From positions 1-64,000 of the forward strand of contig DATGIL010000089.1 in NCBI GenBank assembly GCA_035295745.1: DNA of 64,000 nt, written 5' to 3'. Made by a program: the position numbers and the translations under genes. The notes under the pieces are model-generated. The model was not told the origin of the DNA, did not search any database, and saw only the letters and a program-made list of their open reading frames with translations. Positions 42,750-51,336 of this stretch are shown in pieces; the first letter of the stretch is position 1; each line of letters begins with the position of its first letter. This DNA is from JAIQFL01 sp035295745 (GTDB lineage: Bacteria; Acidobacteriota; Terriglobia; Bryobacterales; Bryobacteraceae).

Positions 42750-44162
42750 ATGGCGAAAACCAAGATTGTGGCCACGCTCGGTCCGTCCAGCGACTCGCCG
42801 GACACCATCGGGCAACTAATTCGCAGCGGCGTCAGCGTCATTCGGCTGAACATGTCGCACGGCACTTATCCGCAACACGCCGATCGCATTCAGCGCGTGC
42901 GGCAGGCAGCCAAAGAACAGGACGCGCAGACGGCCATACTCCTCGATCTACAAGGCCCGAAAATCCGGTTGGGCACGTTTCAGAATGGCGGGTGCGTAGT
43001 TGAGGAGGGTCGCCAGTTCGTGCTCACCGCCCAGCCGATTGTCGGGACGTGCGAACGGGCATCCTGCAGCTATCCCGAGTTGGCAACCGATGTTCAGGCG
43101 GGCGATCGCGTGCTGCTGGCCGATGGAGCGCTGGAACTGCGCGTCTGTTCCTCGGACGGCAGCGAAGTCGTGTGCGACGTGGTGCGCGGCGGGCCGATCT
43201 CCGATCACAAGGGCATCAACCTGCCGGACGTCCATGTGAGCAGCCCTTCGCTCACCAAGAAGGACGTGGCGGATTTGCGATTCGGCATCGAGAACGGTGT
43301 TGACCTGGTGGCACTGTCGTTTGTACGCAAACGGGATGATGTCTTGCGACTGCGCGTGCATCTGGAAGACTACGATGCGAAGATCCCGATCGTATCCAAA
43401 ATCGAGAAGCCTGAAGCGTGGACCAACTTCGACTCCATTCTCGAGGAGTCGGATGGCGTGATGATCGCGCGCGGCGACCTGGGCGTGGAATTGGCAGTCG
43501 AGAAGGTGCCATCCATTCAGAAATCTGCTATCCGGCGCGCGCGACGGCTCGGGAAATTCGTCATCACCGCGACGCAAATGCTCGAAACCATGATGGACCA
43601 CCCATATCCCACGCGCGCCGAGGTCAGCGACATCGCCAACGCGATCTACGATGGAACCGATGCCGTGATGCTCTCGGGCGAAACGGCCGCGGGCAAATAT
43701 CCGCTGGAAGCCGCCCGCATGATGGCGCGCATCGCGGCCGAGGCCGAGATGTCGGCTGATTTTCGTGCCCTCCCGAAGCCGGAGAATCCCACGTACGCCA
43801 ATGTCGTGGCGGACGCCGCATATCACGCAGCCCAGGCAGTCGAAGCGCGGGCCATTGTCGTCTTCACCGCCACGGGCTCAACGGCCCGGCTGATCTCGCG
43901 CTTCCGTCCGCCGGTGCCGATTTACGCCTTCACCCCCAAGGAAGCGGTCGCGCGGCAATTGCAGGTGAGCTTCGGCGTTCGCGCAGTGATTGCGCCGGAT
44001 ACCTGCTCCACCGACGAGATGATCCAGGTGTTGGATCGAATCCTGCTGCAGAACGGTTGTTTGAGGAAGGGCGACACCGTCGTGTTTGTCGCGGGCCAGC
44101 CCATCGGCCGTGCCGGCACCACAAACCTGATGAAATTACACCGCGTGGGGGAACTGCACTGA
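42750..44162 (+). CDS. pyk: Pyruvate kinase
   Basis: 470 residues. KTKIVATLGPSSDSP at the N-terminus, LRLNMSHG-type motif (VIRLNMSHG), ILLDLQGPKIR, VSKIEKPEAW with the active-site Lys, and MIARGDLGVELAVEKVPSIQ mark the barrel; an allosteric C-terminal domain with VFTATGSTARLIS follows. It transfers phosphate from phosphoenolpyruvate to ADP. It lies 25 bases behind the phosphoketolase in the same direction, so the triose formed there can be taken on to pyruvate with more ATP. Confidence 0.97.
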   Translation: MAKTKIVATLGPSSDSPDTIGQLIRSGVSVIRLNMSHGTYPQHADRIQRVRQAAKEQDAQTAILLDLQGPKIRLGTFQNGGCVVEEGRQFVLTAQPIVGTCERASCSYPELATDVQAGDRVLLADGALELRVCSSDGSEVVCDVVRGGPISDHKGINLPDVHVSSPSLTKKDVADLRFGIENGVDLVALSFVRKRDDVLRLRVHLEDYDAKIPIVSKIEKPEAWTNFDSILEESDGVMIARGDLGVELAVEKVPSIQKSAIRRARRLGKFVITATQMLETMMDHPYPTRAEVSDIANAIYDGTDAVMLSGETAAGKYPLEAARMMARIAAEAEMSADFRALPKPENPTYANVVADAAYHAAQAVEARAIVVFTATGSTARLISRFRPPVPIYAFTPKEAVARQLQVSFGVRAVIAPDTCSTDEMIQVLDRILLQNGCLRKGDTVVFVAGQPIGRAGTTNLMKLHRVGELH

Positions 44163-44485
44163 CCTGGGTTCCGAAGTCGGAATTACGCGCCGTAGAACGG
44201 GGAAGCCATGAGAGTTCCTTTGCCCGACAGCACAAAAGCTCGCGTGGAAGTCGTGAACAACCTCTTCGCACAGCCAGCCTCAAAAGCCGAAAGCTGCATG
44301 ACCATGCGCCACCAGGCGAAGGGATGGTGCCGCTTGTGCGATCCGATTTCGGGTCAGTGCCGCCACCTCTGCGTGCCGAAATGCAGCCGGTCGCGCTAAG
44401 GGCATGTCCGCTACGTGTGAATGGTTTCCATCGACATTACCGGGGTTCCGTTCGAGGTGCCCGGGGCTGAACCTGGCGCGGATTC
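44163..44485. other. Gene-free stretch between convergent units
   Basis: About 320 bases between pyruvate kinase and the leftward 4-alpha-glucanotransferase remnant. A 63-codon frame at 44208-44399 ends in several Cys but lacks a convincing ribosome site or family match. No terminator hairpin was recognised. Confidence 0.35.
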
Positions 44486-44898
44486 TTAGCTACCGCTGAA
44501 CCGATACCGGTGCAACACCGTTAGCTGCTGACGAAAGCCGGGCGATCGTTTACCGTAATCGACGGCGCCTGGCGCCCATGGGAAGTCGCAATTTGCTGGA
44601 TTCAGAAGACCCTCGTCTAACAGCGACTGCTGACTTATGATCAGCGCATTCCCTGCGAATAATGACAATGGCTGATGTGGCGAGTCTCCGCAACCCGTCG
44701 GCCCCAAAGGAGCGCCTGCCAGTAACTTTGGCCGGCGGCATGAAGCCGGTCGATCCACGCAAACGCCTCCGGTCCCAAGTCCCCAATGCCGTACGCCGAC
44801 GGCAAGGACGTGACATGCAGCAGTAAGCCCGGTGCCCGGTACTCTGGCGCAAACGGGAGTGCTTTGTGGAGACCCTTGCGCTCTACGGTACCGGACAC
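44486..44898 (-). pseudogene. Truncated, frameshifted 4-alpha-glucanotransferase
   Basis: The start matches MalQ: YRAPGLLLHVTSLPSAYGIG, DLGPEAFAWIDRLHAAGQSY, WQAL. Then one C is missing (CTCCT for CTCCCT, about 44707), and the normal sequence PLGPTGCGDSPHQPLSLFAG continues in the other frame with NALIISQQSLLDEGLL and VDYG before homology fades. Only about 130 of roughly 500 residues remain, so the glucosyl-transfer domain is absent. The start overlaps the glycogen phosphorylase stop by 16 bases, showing it was the last gene of the glycogen operon. The intact enzyme would rework short maltodextrins left by phosphorylase. Confidence 0.85.
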
Positions 44899-47411
44899 GG
44901 CTCCGCCTTCCAGATCTCAGCCGCATATTCGGCAATGGTGCGGTCGCTCGAAAACTTCCCGCTGCCGGCGACATTCAGAACCGCCTTCTGCGCCCACGCC
45001 GCGGCATCGCAATATAGCGCGCCAAGCCGATCCTGCGCCCGGCAATACGACATAAGATCGGCCAGGTGCATGTAGTAATCGCCGTGCTTCAGGAGCATGT
45101 CCCGCAGCGGGTCGAAGATTCCAGGCTCGCTGCGATTGAAGTGGCCGGATCCGACGAGATCAAGGGCTGCTCGCGTTTCCGGCTCGTGTTCGTAGTGCCA
45201 ATACGGGCTGTACCAGCCCCTGCTGGCCTGCACCTGCTCCACGGTCAATCCAAACAGAAAGAGGTTCTCTTCTCCGGCCTCTTCCGCCATCTCGATGGTT
45301 GCGCCATCCCGCGTCCCCACGGTGAGAGCTCCGTTCATCATGAACTTCATGTTGCTGGTGCCGCTGGCCTCAAAGCCCGCCGTAGAAATCTGGTTGGAGA
45401 CATCGCTCGCGGGAATCAGCCTCTCCGCCAGCGAAACGTTGTATTCGGGAAGAAAGATGATGTTGATGCGGCCGCGAGTAACCGGATCGGCATCGATCGT
45501 CTCTGCGAGGTTGTTGATGAACTTGATGACCAGCTTCGCCAAGCGGTACGCCGGGGCCGCTTTGCCGGCAAAGAAGTATGTGCGTGGAACTACCTCCAGA
45601 TTCGGGTTGTTGCGCAGCCGGTTGTACTCGACAATAATCCGCAGTGCATTTAACAATTGTCTCTTGTATTCGTGGATCCGCTTCACCTGGCAGTCGAACA
45701 CCGTTTGCGGATCCACAATTCGCCCCGAGGTGGCTTTGAGCCAGTTGGCAAACCGCGACTTGGCCTCTGCCTTCGATGCCAGAAAGGCGTCGCGGAAGGC
45801 GGGATCGCCGGCCAGCGGCTTCAATCTCGAGAGCTCTCGGAGATCGGTAATCCAGCCTTCGCCGATCGCTTCCGTGATGGCATTTGCCAGCCCCGGATTG
45901 GCCTGCAGGAGCCACCGGCGCGGTGTCACCCCATTGGTTTTGTTGTTGAAACGCTCCGGGAACATTTCCGCGAAGTCCTTCACGGTGGAGGTCCGCAACA
46001 GCTTCGAATGGACCGCCGCAACGCCGTTCGTGCTGTGCGAACCCACAATAGCCAGGTTGGCCATTCGGATCTTTGGTTCCGCACCAGCCTCAACCAGGCT
46101 CATGCGTTCCACCCGGCCCTCATCGCCGGGGAACCGCTTGCGGACATCCTCCAGTAGTCTCCGATTGATTTCGTAAATGATCTCCAGTTGCCTCGGCACC
46201 AGTACCTCAAACCCTTCCACCGGCCACTTCTCCAAAGCTTCCGGCAGCAGCGTGTGGTTAGTATATGCCAGTGTCCGCCTGGTCAGGCTCCATGCATCCT
46301 CCCACTCCAAGTGAGCATCATCCAGCAAAACCCGCATCAACTCGGCGACCGCCATGGCAGGATGTGTGTCGTTCATCTGGATCGCCACCTTCTCGGGCAA
46401 TCTGTCCCAATCGTTGTGCAGCCGCCGGAACCGCCGTATGATATCCGCCACCGAACAGGCAACCAGGAAATATTCCTGCACGAACCGCAGACGACGGCCC
46501 ATGGTGGTCGAGTCATCCGGGTACAACACACGGGTAAGCGATTCCGCTTCCAGCGTCTCGCCGAGAGCCCCGATGAAGTCTCCGCTCCCGAACTCCTGAA
46601 AATTGAAATAGTCCGGCGCCGCCGCGGCCCACAGCCGCAAGGTATTGATCGTTTTCCCGCCGTAGCCCACCACGGGACGATCGAATGGAACGCCGTACAG
46701 GCTCGATGGCCGGTCAAGGACCACCTCAAATTGACCGCCCCGAACCTGGATCGAGCAATTCAGCTTGACCTCCACTCTTTCGATCGGACGCGCAATCTCC
46801 CAGGGATCGGACTCGCGAAGCCAGTTGTCAGCGTTTTCCTTTTGCCAGCCGTTCATAATCGACTGCTTGAACATGCCGTACTCGTATCTCAGGCCGTAAC
46901 CGGTCGCGGGTAGCTGCATGGTGGCCATGGAGTCCAGAAAGCACGCGGCCAGACGGCCCAATCCGCCATTGCCCAGACCCGCATCGGGCTCTTCCTCTAT
47001 CAGATTGAGCCAGTCGATTCCCTGTTCCCTCGCGGCGTGCTGTACCAGAGGATCCAGAAGTAAGTTGGTTATGTTGTTCGCCGTCGAACGGCCGATCAAA
47101 AACTCCATCGAGAGATAATAAATCCGCTTTGGATTTCTTCGCTCGTATGTCTTCTTGGTCAGCACCCAACGCTGCGCGAGGATGTCGCGGATCGAATGGG
47201 AAAATGCTTCGAAGCGCTCCCGCGCGGTTGCCACTTGCGCGTCAATGGCTCTGTCGAATATGAGATGCCGTTCGTAGAAGGCGTTCTCTGTCCCTACGAA
47301 GGGTATAGGCCCGCAACCATACTGCCGCAGCAGCGCCGATGCCGGTAACGAGCCGTTCGTAGCCTCCGGCACCTTCGCTGAGGTTGTCTCAAAAGGATCT
47401 GTTGAAGTCAT
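44883..47411 (-). CDS. glgP: Glycogen/starch/maltodextrin phosphorylase
   Basis: 842 residues. N-terminal helical region, nucleotide and substrate sites around YYLSMEFLIGRSTANN, EPDAGLGNGGLGRLAACFLD, and the pyridoxal-phosphate site EASGTSNMKFMMNGALTVG with the cofactor Lys. It releases glucose-1-phosphate from glycogen using phosphate. The start at 47411 (MTSTDPFETTS) follows AGAGGAGTATCGA; an ATG 36 bases upstream is less likely. It is in a leftward operon behind the debranching enzyme and a DedA-rhodanese protein, with the broken glucanotransferase last. Confidence 0.97.
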   Translation of the reverse strand: MTSTDPFETTSAKVPEATNGSLPASALLRQYGCGPIPFVGTENAFYERHLIFDRAIDAQVATARERFEAFSHSIRDILAQRWVLTKKTYERRNPKRIYYLSMEFLIGRSTANNITNLLLDPLVQHAAREQGIDWLNLIEEEPDAGLGNGGLGRLAACFLDSMATMQLPATGYGLRYEYGMFKQSIMNGWQKENADNWLRESDPWEIARPIERVEVKLNCSIQVRGGQFEVVLDRPSSLYGVPFDRPVVGYGGKTINTLRLWAAAAPDYFNFQEFGSGDFIGALGETLEAESLTRVLYPDDSTTMGRRLRFVQEYFLVACSVADIIRRFRRLHNDWDRLPEKVAIQMNDTHPAMAVAELMRVLLDDAHLEWEDAWSLTRRTLAYTNHTLLPEALEKWPVEGFEVLVPRQLEIIYEINRRLLEDVRKRFPGDEGRVERMSLVEAGAEPKIRMANLAIVGSHSTNGVAAVHSKLLRTSTVKDFAEMFPERFNNKTNGVTPRRWLLQANPGLANAITEAIGEGWITDLRELSRLKPLAGDPAFRDAFLASKAEAKSRFANWLKATSGRIVDPQTVFDCQVKRIHEYKRQLLNALRIIVEYNRLRNNPNLEVVPRTYFFAGKAAPAYRLAKLVIKFINNLAETIDADPVTRGRINIIFLPEYNVSLAERLIPASDVSNQISTAGFEASGTSNMKFMMNGALTVGTRDGATIEMAEEAGEENLFLFGLTVEQVQASRGWYSPYWHYEHEPETRAALDLVGSGHFNRSEPGIFDPLRDMLLKHGDYYMHLADLMSYCRAQDRLGALYCDAAAWAQKAVLNVAGSGKFSSDRTIAEYAAEIWKAEPCPVP

Positions 47412-47443
47412 TCGATACTCCTCTTTGTGTACTGCTCGCGGTC

Positions 47444-48454
47444 TCAATTCGGGCGCGCGTCGGCTGCCGGCAACTTAACCCCAAGCCGTGCGGCGACGGC
47501 TTCGAGTGCTTCTGCGGATGGAGAGACAGGGAAGCCCTGATCCCTCCATGCCTTGAGTCCGCCCTCTAGCACCCAAACCTTGTTGACTCCTCTGCGCCTC
47601 AAACCCACTGCGGCTCGCGCGCTGATCGCGTCGCTGCCTGAGGGACAATACAGAATAATCTCGACGTCATCGGGGACAGCGATTTGTGTGGCCTTTCGTA
47701 GCTCTGAGGGATTCACCACGACAGCGCCTGGAATCGCCTCCAAGCTCTCATTGCCGTTGTCGTCTCCCTCGAAACTCGCCAGATCGAGCACTGCGATTCT
47801 CCGATCGGATTTCAGTCTGCGAGCGAGCATCGGAGGACTGATGCGGCGCTTCCGCAGCTCGAGGATCATCCGGACCAGCGTCAGTCCCCTCCAGCCGGCA
47901 TAAAGGAGGATCGGAACGGCAACCGCAATACCGAGGGCGGTTCCAGAGTGCTGAACCCAGCGAATTGCGATCTCCAACTGGTTAGCGAAGACGTATCCCA
48001 GCCCTGCATAGCATCCTGACCAAAGCAGGCTGCCTATCGCATCGAGTGCGAGAAAACGGACCAGCGGCACTCCTTCCGCGCCGGCAAGTGGCGGCATGAC
48101 TGCATCCAGTCCGGGAACAAACTTGGCTACACACAAGACCGGGAGACCATATCGGTGAAATTCCTGTTGCGCATGTTTGGAGCAGCCCTGCGGGTCCGCC
48201 GTGAACCGGCAGATCAGCCGTATGGCCTTGGAGCCCCACTTGCGGCCAATCCAATACCATATGACATCGCCTTCCAGGCAACCCAGGACACCCAGCAGAA
48301 GAATGATCGCAGGGCTCATTCCTCCATTTGCCGCCAGCGCGCCGGCAGCCATCAAAAAGACGACTGACGGGACGGGCAAGCCGATCTGCTGGGCAAGAAC
48401 CGCAAGAAAAAGTCTGCTATAGGTCAGTTGTAACAAAGCATTCACAATGAGCAC
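47444..48454 (-). CDS. DedA-family membrane protein fused to a rhodanese domain
   Basis: 336 residues. Residues about 1-205 are a DedA/SNARE-associated membrane domain with several helices and the sequence VAKFVPGLDAVMPPLAGAEG. Residues about 220-325 form a rhodanese domain with a loop YCPSGSDAISA, whose Cys is in the active-site position. DedA proteins act in envelope lipid or proton homeostasis; rhodaneses handle sulfur or oxyanions. Fusions of the two are known in environmental bacteria, but the role is unclear. It lies between glgX (13-base overlap) and glgP, which is not its usual company. Confidence 0.88.
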   Translation of the reverse strand: MLIVNALLQLTYSRLFLAVLAQQIGLPVPSVVFLMAAGALAANGGMSPAIILLLGVLGCLEGDVIWYWIGRKWGSKAIRLICRFTADPQGCSKHAQQEFHRYGLPVLCVAKFVPGLDAVMPPLAGAEGVPLVRFLALDAIGSLLWSGCYAGLGYVFANQLEIAIRWVQHSGTALGIAVAVPILLYAGWRGLTLVRMILELRKRRISPPMLARRLKSDRRIAVLDLASFEGDDNGNESLEAIPGAVVVNPSELRKATQIAVPDDVEIILYCPSGSDAISARAAVGLRRRGVNKVWVLEGGLKAWRDQGFPVSPSAEALEAVAARLGVKLPAADARPN

Positions 48455-50577
48455 TCCAGTTGAATCTCCGGCGTTCGTCCGTTATCGGCGATGAGCACTA
48501 CCACGGACCGTGCACCAACACGATAGGTACCCCCAGGAACTACGGTTTCCGCATTCCATTCGCAAATCTCGTGCGGTGGATCCAGCGCAGTATCGATCCA
48601 CCGGCGCCATGGTTTGGCACAGCCGCTCAATGTGGGAAGTTCGAAATCGAGAGCTTCCCAATACGCATTCAGAATGATGTGCGCTGACACAGCTTCGCTT
48701 TTGGCTACCCCGCCGATTGCGATGCTGTGCGAGAAAGGCGACCAATCCGGCTGGTTGGGTTTGACGCCATGCCAGGCGGGTTTCATCTCGCTCAGGACCT
48801 GCCGTAGACTTTCCCGCCGTTGTTCATGCTCCACATCGCGCATCAGCCGCCGTTCGATCAGCAACCTCACGAACCGGAGGACATCGGCATGCTTGCACAG
48901 CAGATTCCAGTCGAACCAACTCGTTTCATTGTCCTGGCAATAGGCGTTGTTGTTGCCGAACTGGGTGCGCCTCACCTCATCGCCCATCACAAACATCGGC
49001 ACGCCGCCGGATAACATCAAGGCTGTGAAAAAGTTCTTCACCTGCCGATTACGGAGCCTGTCTATACCGGAATCGTCCGTCGGGCCTTCAAAGCCGCAGT
49101 TCCAACTTTGGTTCTCGTCACATCCGTCCCGGTTGTTCTCGCCATTGTCTTCGTTGTGCTTGCGGTCATAGGAGACGACGTCGTTAAGCGTAAATCCGTC
49201 GTGGCACGCAACGAAATTGATACTCTCCTCGAGTTCGCGCTCTTTCCAGCCATATATGCTGGGACTGCCGAGCAAACGGTCGGCAGCGCGCCCCACCGAA
49301 TGATTCGCGCCCCGGAAGAAGTCGCGGAGGTCATCCCGAAACCGGTCGTTCCACTCCTTCCAGCTGTCGCCCACGAAGTTGCCGACCTGATAGAGGCCCG
49401 CCGCGTCCCACGCCTCCGCGATCATCTTGGTGCCCGCAAGGGCCGGGTCGGATTCGATGTCCCAAAGCACCGGAGGATTCGACAACACAGCGCCAGAGGA
49501 ATCGCGCGACAGGATGGAAGCCAGATCGAAGCGGAAGCCATCCACGTGCATTTCCTGCACCCAGTAACGGAGGCTGTCCAGAATCATGCGCCGCACCACC
49601 GGATGATTCGCATTGAGCGTATTTCCGGTGCCCGTGAAGTTGGCGTACTGCGAGCGGTCTTCGCAGAGAAGGTAGTAAGTGGGGTTATCCAGGCCGCGGA
49701 AGCACTGCGTCGGGCCGTCGTGTCCGTTTTCCGCAGTGTGATTGAACACCACGTCGAGAATCACTTCGATGCCCCCCCGGTGCAGCGCCTTCACCATATC
49801 CCGAAATTCATTGACCGCGCCCAACGGCTCCTGACATGAGCTGTAGGCCTCGTGCGGCGCAAAGAACGAGACCGGTGAGTAGCCCCAGTAGTTGCTCCGG
49901 TCGTGAGGCGCGTCCTGAGAATCGAATTGAAATACGGGAAGCAACTCGACCGCAGTGATCCCCAGCCGTTGAAGGTAGGGGATCTTCTGCACCAATCCGG
50001 CGTATGTGCCGCGTTTCGATTCCCTCACCCCGGAATTCGGGTTCGCGGTGAATCCACGCACATGCGTCTCGTAGATGATGGTCCGGGACCAAGGGCGCTT
50101 TAGGGGCAGATCACCTTGCCAGTCGTACATCTGCGGGTCAGTAACCACGCTTTTCATTGCCGTTGCCGCGTTGTCTCCCTGCAGGCGCGCCGCTTCCCGG
50201 CTGTAGTTCTTCGGCACGACAACGGCACGACCATATGGGTCCAGAAGCAGCTTGGATGGATCGAAGCGCAGACCCCGATCTGGCTCGAACGGACCGAACG
50301 CCCGGAATCCATAGATCTGGCCTGCTTGCACCCCGGGTACGAACAGGTGCCAATAGTGATACGTGCGGTTCAGACAAGGATCGATGGGAATGACGCGCGA
50401 CGGACGAGCGTCGTCCACCCGATCGAAAAACAGCAGGTCGATTTTAGTGGAATTCCGGGAAAAGACTGAGAAGTTTGCGCCCCCGCCTGCCAATGTCGCG
50501 CCGATAGGAATGCTGCGGCCACGCGTCGGCGCGGCAAATGGAGAGTGCATAGCGGTCTGCTGTTGAGATCGGATCAT
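48442..50577 (-). CDS. glgX: Glycogen debranching enzyme (GlgX-type isoamylase)
   Basis: 711 residues. An N-terminal carbohydrate-binding module (GATLAGGGANFSVFSRNSTK) and a GH13 barrel with VILDVVFNHTAENG, VDGFRFDLASIL carrying the nucleophile Asp, MIAEAWDAAGLYQVG carrying the acid Glu, and NFVACHDGFTLND. It cuts alpha-1,6 branch points left by phosphorylase. It is the first gene of the leftward glycogen operon. The start at 50577 gives a full-length protein; an ATG at 50550 (MHSPFAAP) is possible. A sigma-54-type element and enhancer-like repeats lie just upstream. Confidence 0.96.
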   Translation of the reverse strand: MIRSQQQTAMHSPFAAPTRGRSIPIGATLAGGGANFSVFSRNSTKIDLLFFDRVDDARPSRVIPIDPCLNRTYHYWHLFVPGVQAGQIYGFRAFGPFEPDRGLRFDPSKLLLDPYGRAVVVPKNYSREAARLQGDNAATAMKSVVTDPQMYDWQGDLPLKRPWSRTIIYETHVRGFTANPNSGVRESKRGTYAGLVQKIPYLQRLGITAVELLPVFQFDSQDAPHDRSNYWGYSPVSFFAPHEAYSSCQEPLGAVNEFRDMVKALHRGGIEVILDVVFNHTAENGHDGPTQCFRGLDNPTYYLLCEDRSQYANFTGTGNTLNANHPVVRRMILDSLRYWVQEMHVDGFRFDLASILSRDSSGAVLSNPPVLWDIESDPALAGTKMIAEAWDAAGLYQVGNFVGDSWKEWNDRFRDDLRDFFRGANHSVGRAADRLLGSPSIYGWKERELEESINFVACHDGFTLNDVVSYDRKHNEDNGENNRDGCDENQSWNCGFEGPTDDSGIDRLRNRQVKNFFTALMLSGGVPMFVMGDEVRRTQFGNNNAYCQDNETSWFDWNLLCKHADVLRFVRLLIERRLMRDVEHEQRRESLRQVLSEMKPAWHGVKPNQPDWSPFSHSIAIGGVAKSEAVSAHIILNAYWEALDFELPTLSGCAKPWRRWIDTALDPPHEICEWNAETVVPGGTYRVGARSVVVLIADNGRTPEIQLECSL

Positions 50578-50596
50578 GAAACGTCAGTTGGCCAAG

Positions 50597-50612
50597 GAGC
50601 ACTCAGCGCGCC
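50597..50612 (-). promoter_or_regulatory. Candidate sigma-54 promoter of the glycogen operon
   Basis: On the minus strand, TGGCGCGCTGAGTGCT fits TGG-N9-TGC with A/T after it. It ends 19 bases before the ATG at 50577, so the leader would be very short (about 8 bases) if this start is right; the ATG at 50550 would then be more natural. Confidence 0.45.
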
Positions 50613-50654
50613 ACTGTCGCAGGAACATGGATTCAGGTACTTAGGATTACCCAG

Positions 50655-50701
50655 GCCGAATCTGCTTCGGCGCCCGCGGCATGTGCCCACGCACATGCCG
50701 A
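50655..50701 (-). promoter_or_regulatory. TCGGCA-type enhancer-like repeats, copy 9
   Basis: Reading leftward, TCGGCA, 7 bases, GGGCA, 2 bases, TGCCG (50701-50677), then the inverted repeat GCCGAAGCAGATTCGGC (50671-50655), 42 bases before the -24 element. GGCATGTGC and GCACATGCC also form a 9-base hairpin. Confidence 0.45.
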
Positions 50702-50879
50702 TGTGCGGAGACGACGGCTGGAGTTGAATTATAGGCCGCGATCCACGTCTCGGTTCGGGCGCGAGGCTTGAATTCCAAAACGGGTACACCCTGGTCTCGA
50801 GTCGAGGACATAGGTCTCAAATCGATTCGAGCCCACCCCGTTCGCCGTACCGGAATTACCGCAAGGAGACGTATTCGTT

Positions 50880-51233
50880 ATGAAACAATTAAGTGTTAAG
50901 GCAAAAGTTGTCTGCCGGAAGGTAGACGCCAAGTTGTTCGAGTAAGCAGGATTCAAAACAATCCCGTCAGCGCGTGGCAACACCGTTGTTGAGTTCACCT
51001 ATCCGGATTCAGCAGAAGCTTTGAAAGCCGTCGTGGAGCTGTTCAGTAAGTTTGTTCCCTTCACGGCCCGCCTCGGGCGGACCGGCCCGATGGCGCGCAC
51101 GCTCATTGCCTCCGACGGCATGAATGTGGTCGTCATCCAAGTCGCTGCTTGTAAGGACTGGGTTCCAGAATCGGATAAACCACGGCACTACCATTCTCCT
51201 GATGGTCACCAACTTATCATCGGCACCTCCTGA
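50880..51233 (+). pseudogene. Hypothetical small gene with an in-frame TAA at codon 22
   Basis: A good ribosome site (CAAGGAGACGTATTCGTT) precedes ATG at 50880. The frame gives MKQLSVKAKVVCRKVDAKLF, Glu, then TAA at 50943-50945. The same frame continues for 95 more codons with normal composition (NTVVEFTYPDSAEALKAVV, MARTLIASDGMNVVVIQVAA) to 51233. Without the stop this would be a 117-residue protein of unknown family. Either a nonsense mutation or two separate products; the long open extension favours a broken gene. Confidence 0.5.
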
Positions 51234-51336
51234 ACTCGGCCGACGATTAGAGAGACGTCTCGGCACGCAGGAGGACTTAGTTCGCGCGCCGAACAACGGG
51301 ATCAAACGGAGAGTCACGGCATCGGAGACGTGACGT

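Noticed and set aside
42948..43826. Minus-strand frame of 292 codons opposite pyruvate kinase
   Set aside because: His/Arg-rich shadow without motifs.
44208..44399. 63-codon frame with a Cys-rich end (CRLCDPISGQCRHLCVPKC)
   Set aside because: Tempting as a small metal-binding protein, but no convincing ribosome site, no operon context and no second half; left as undecided intergenic DNA.
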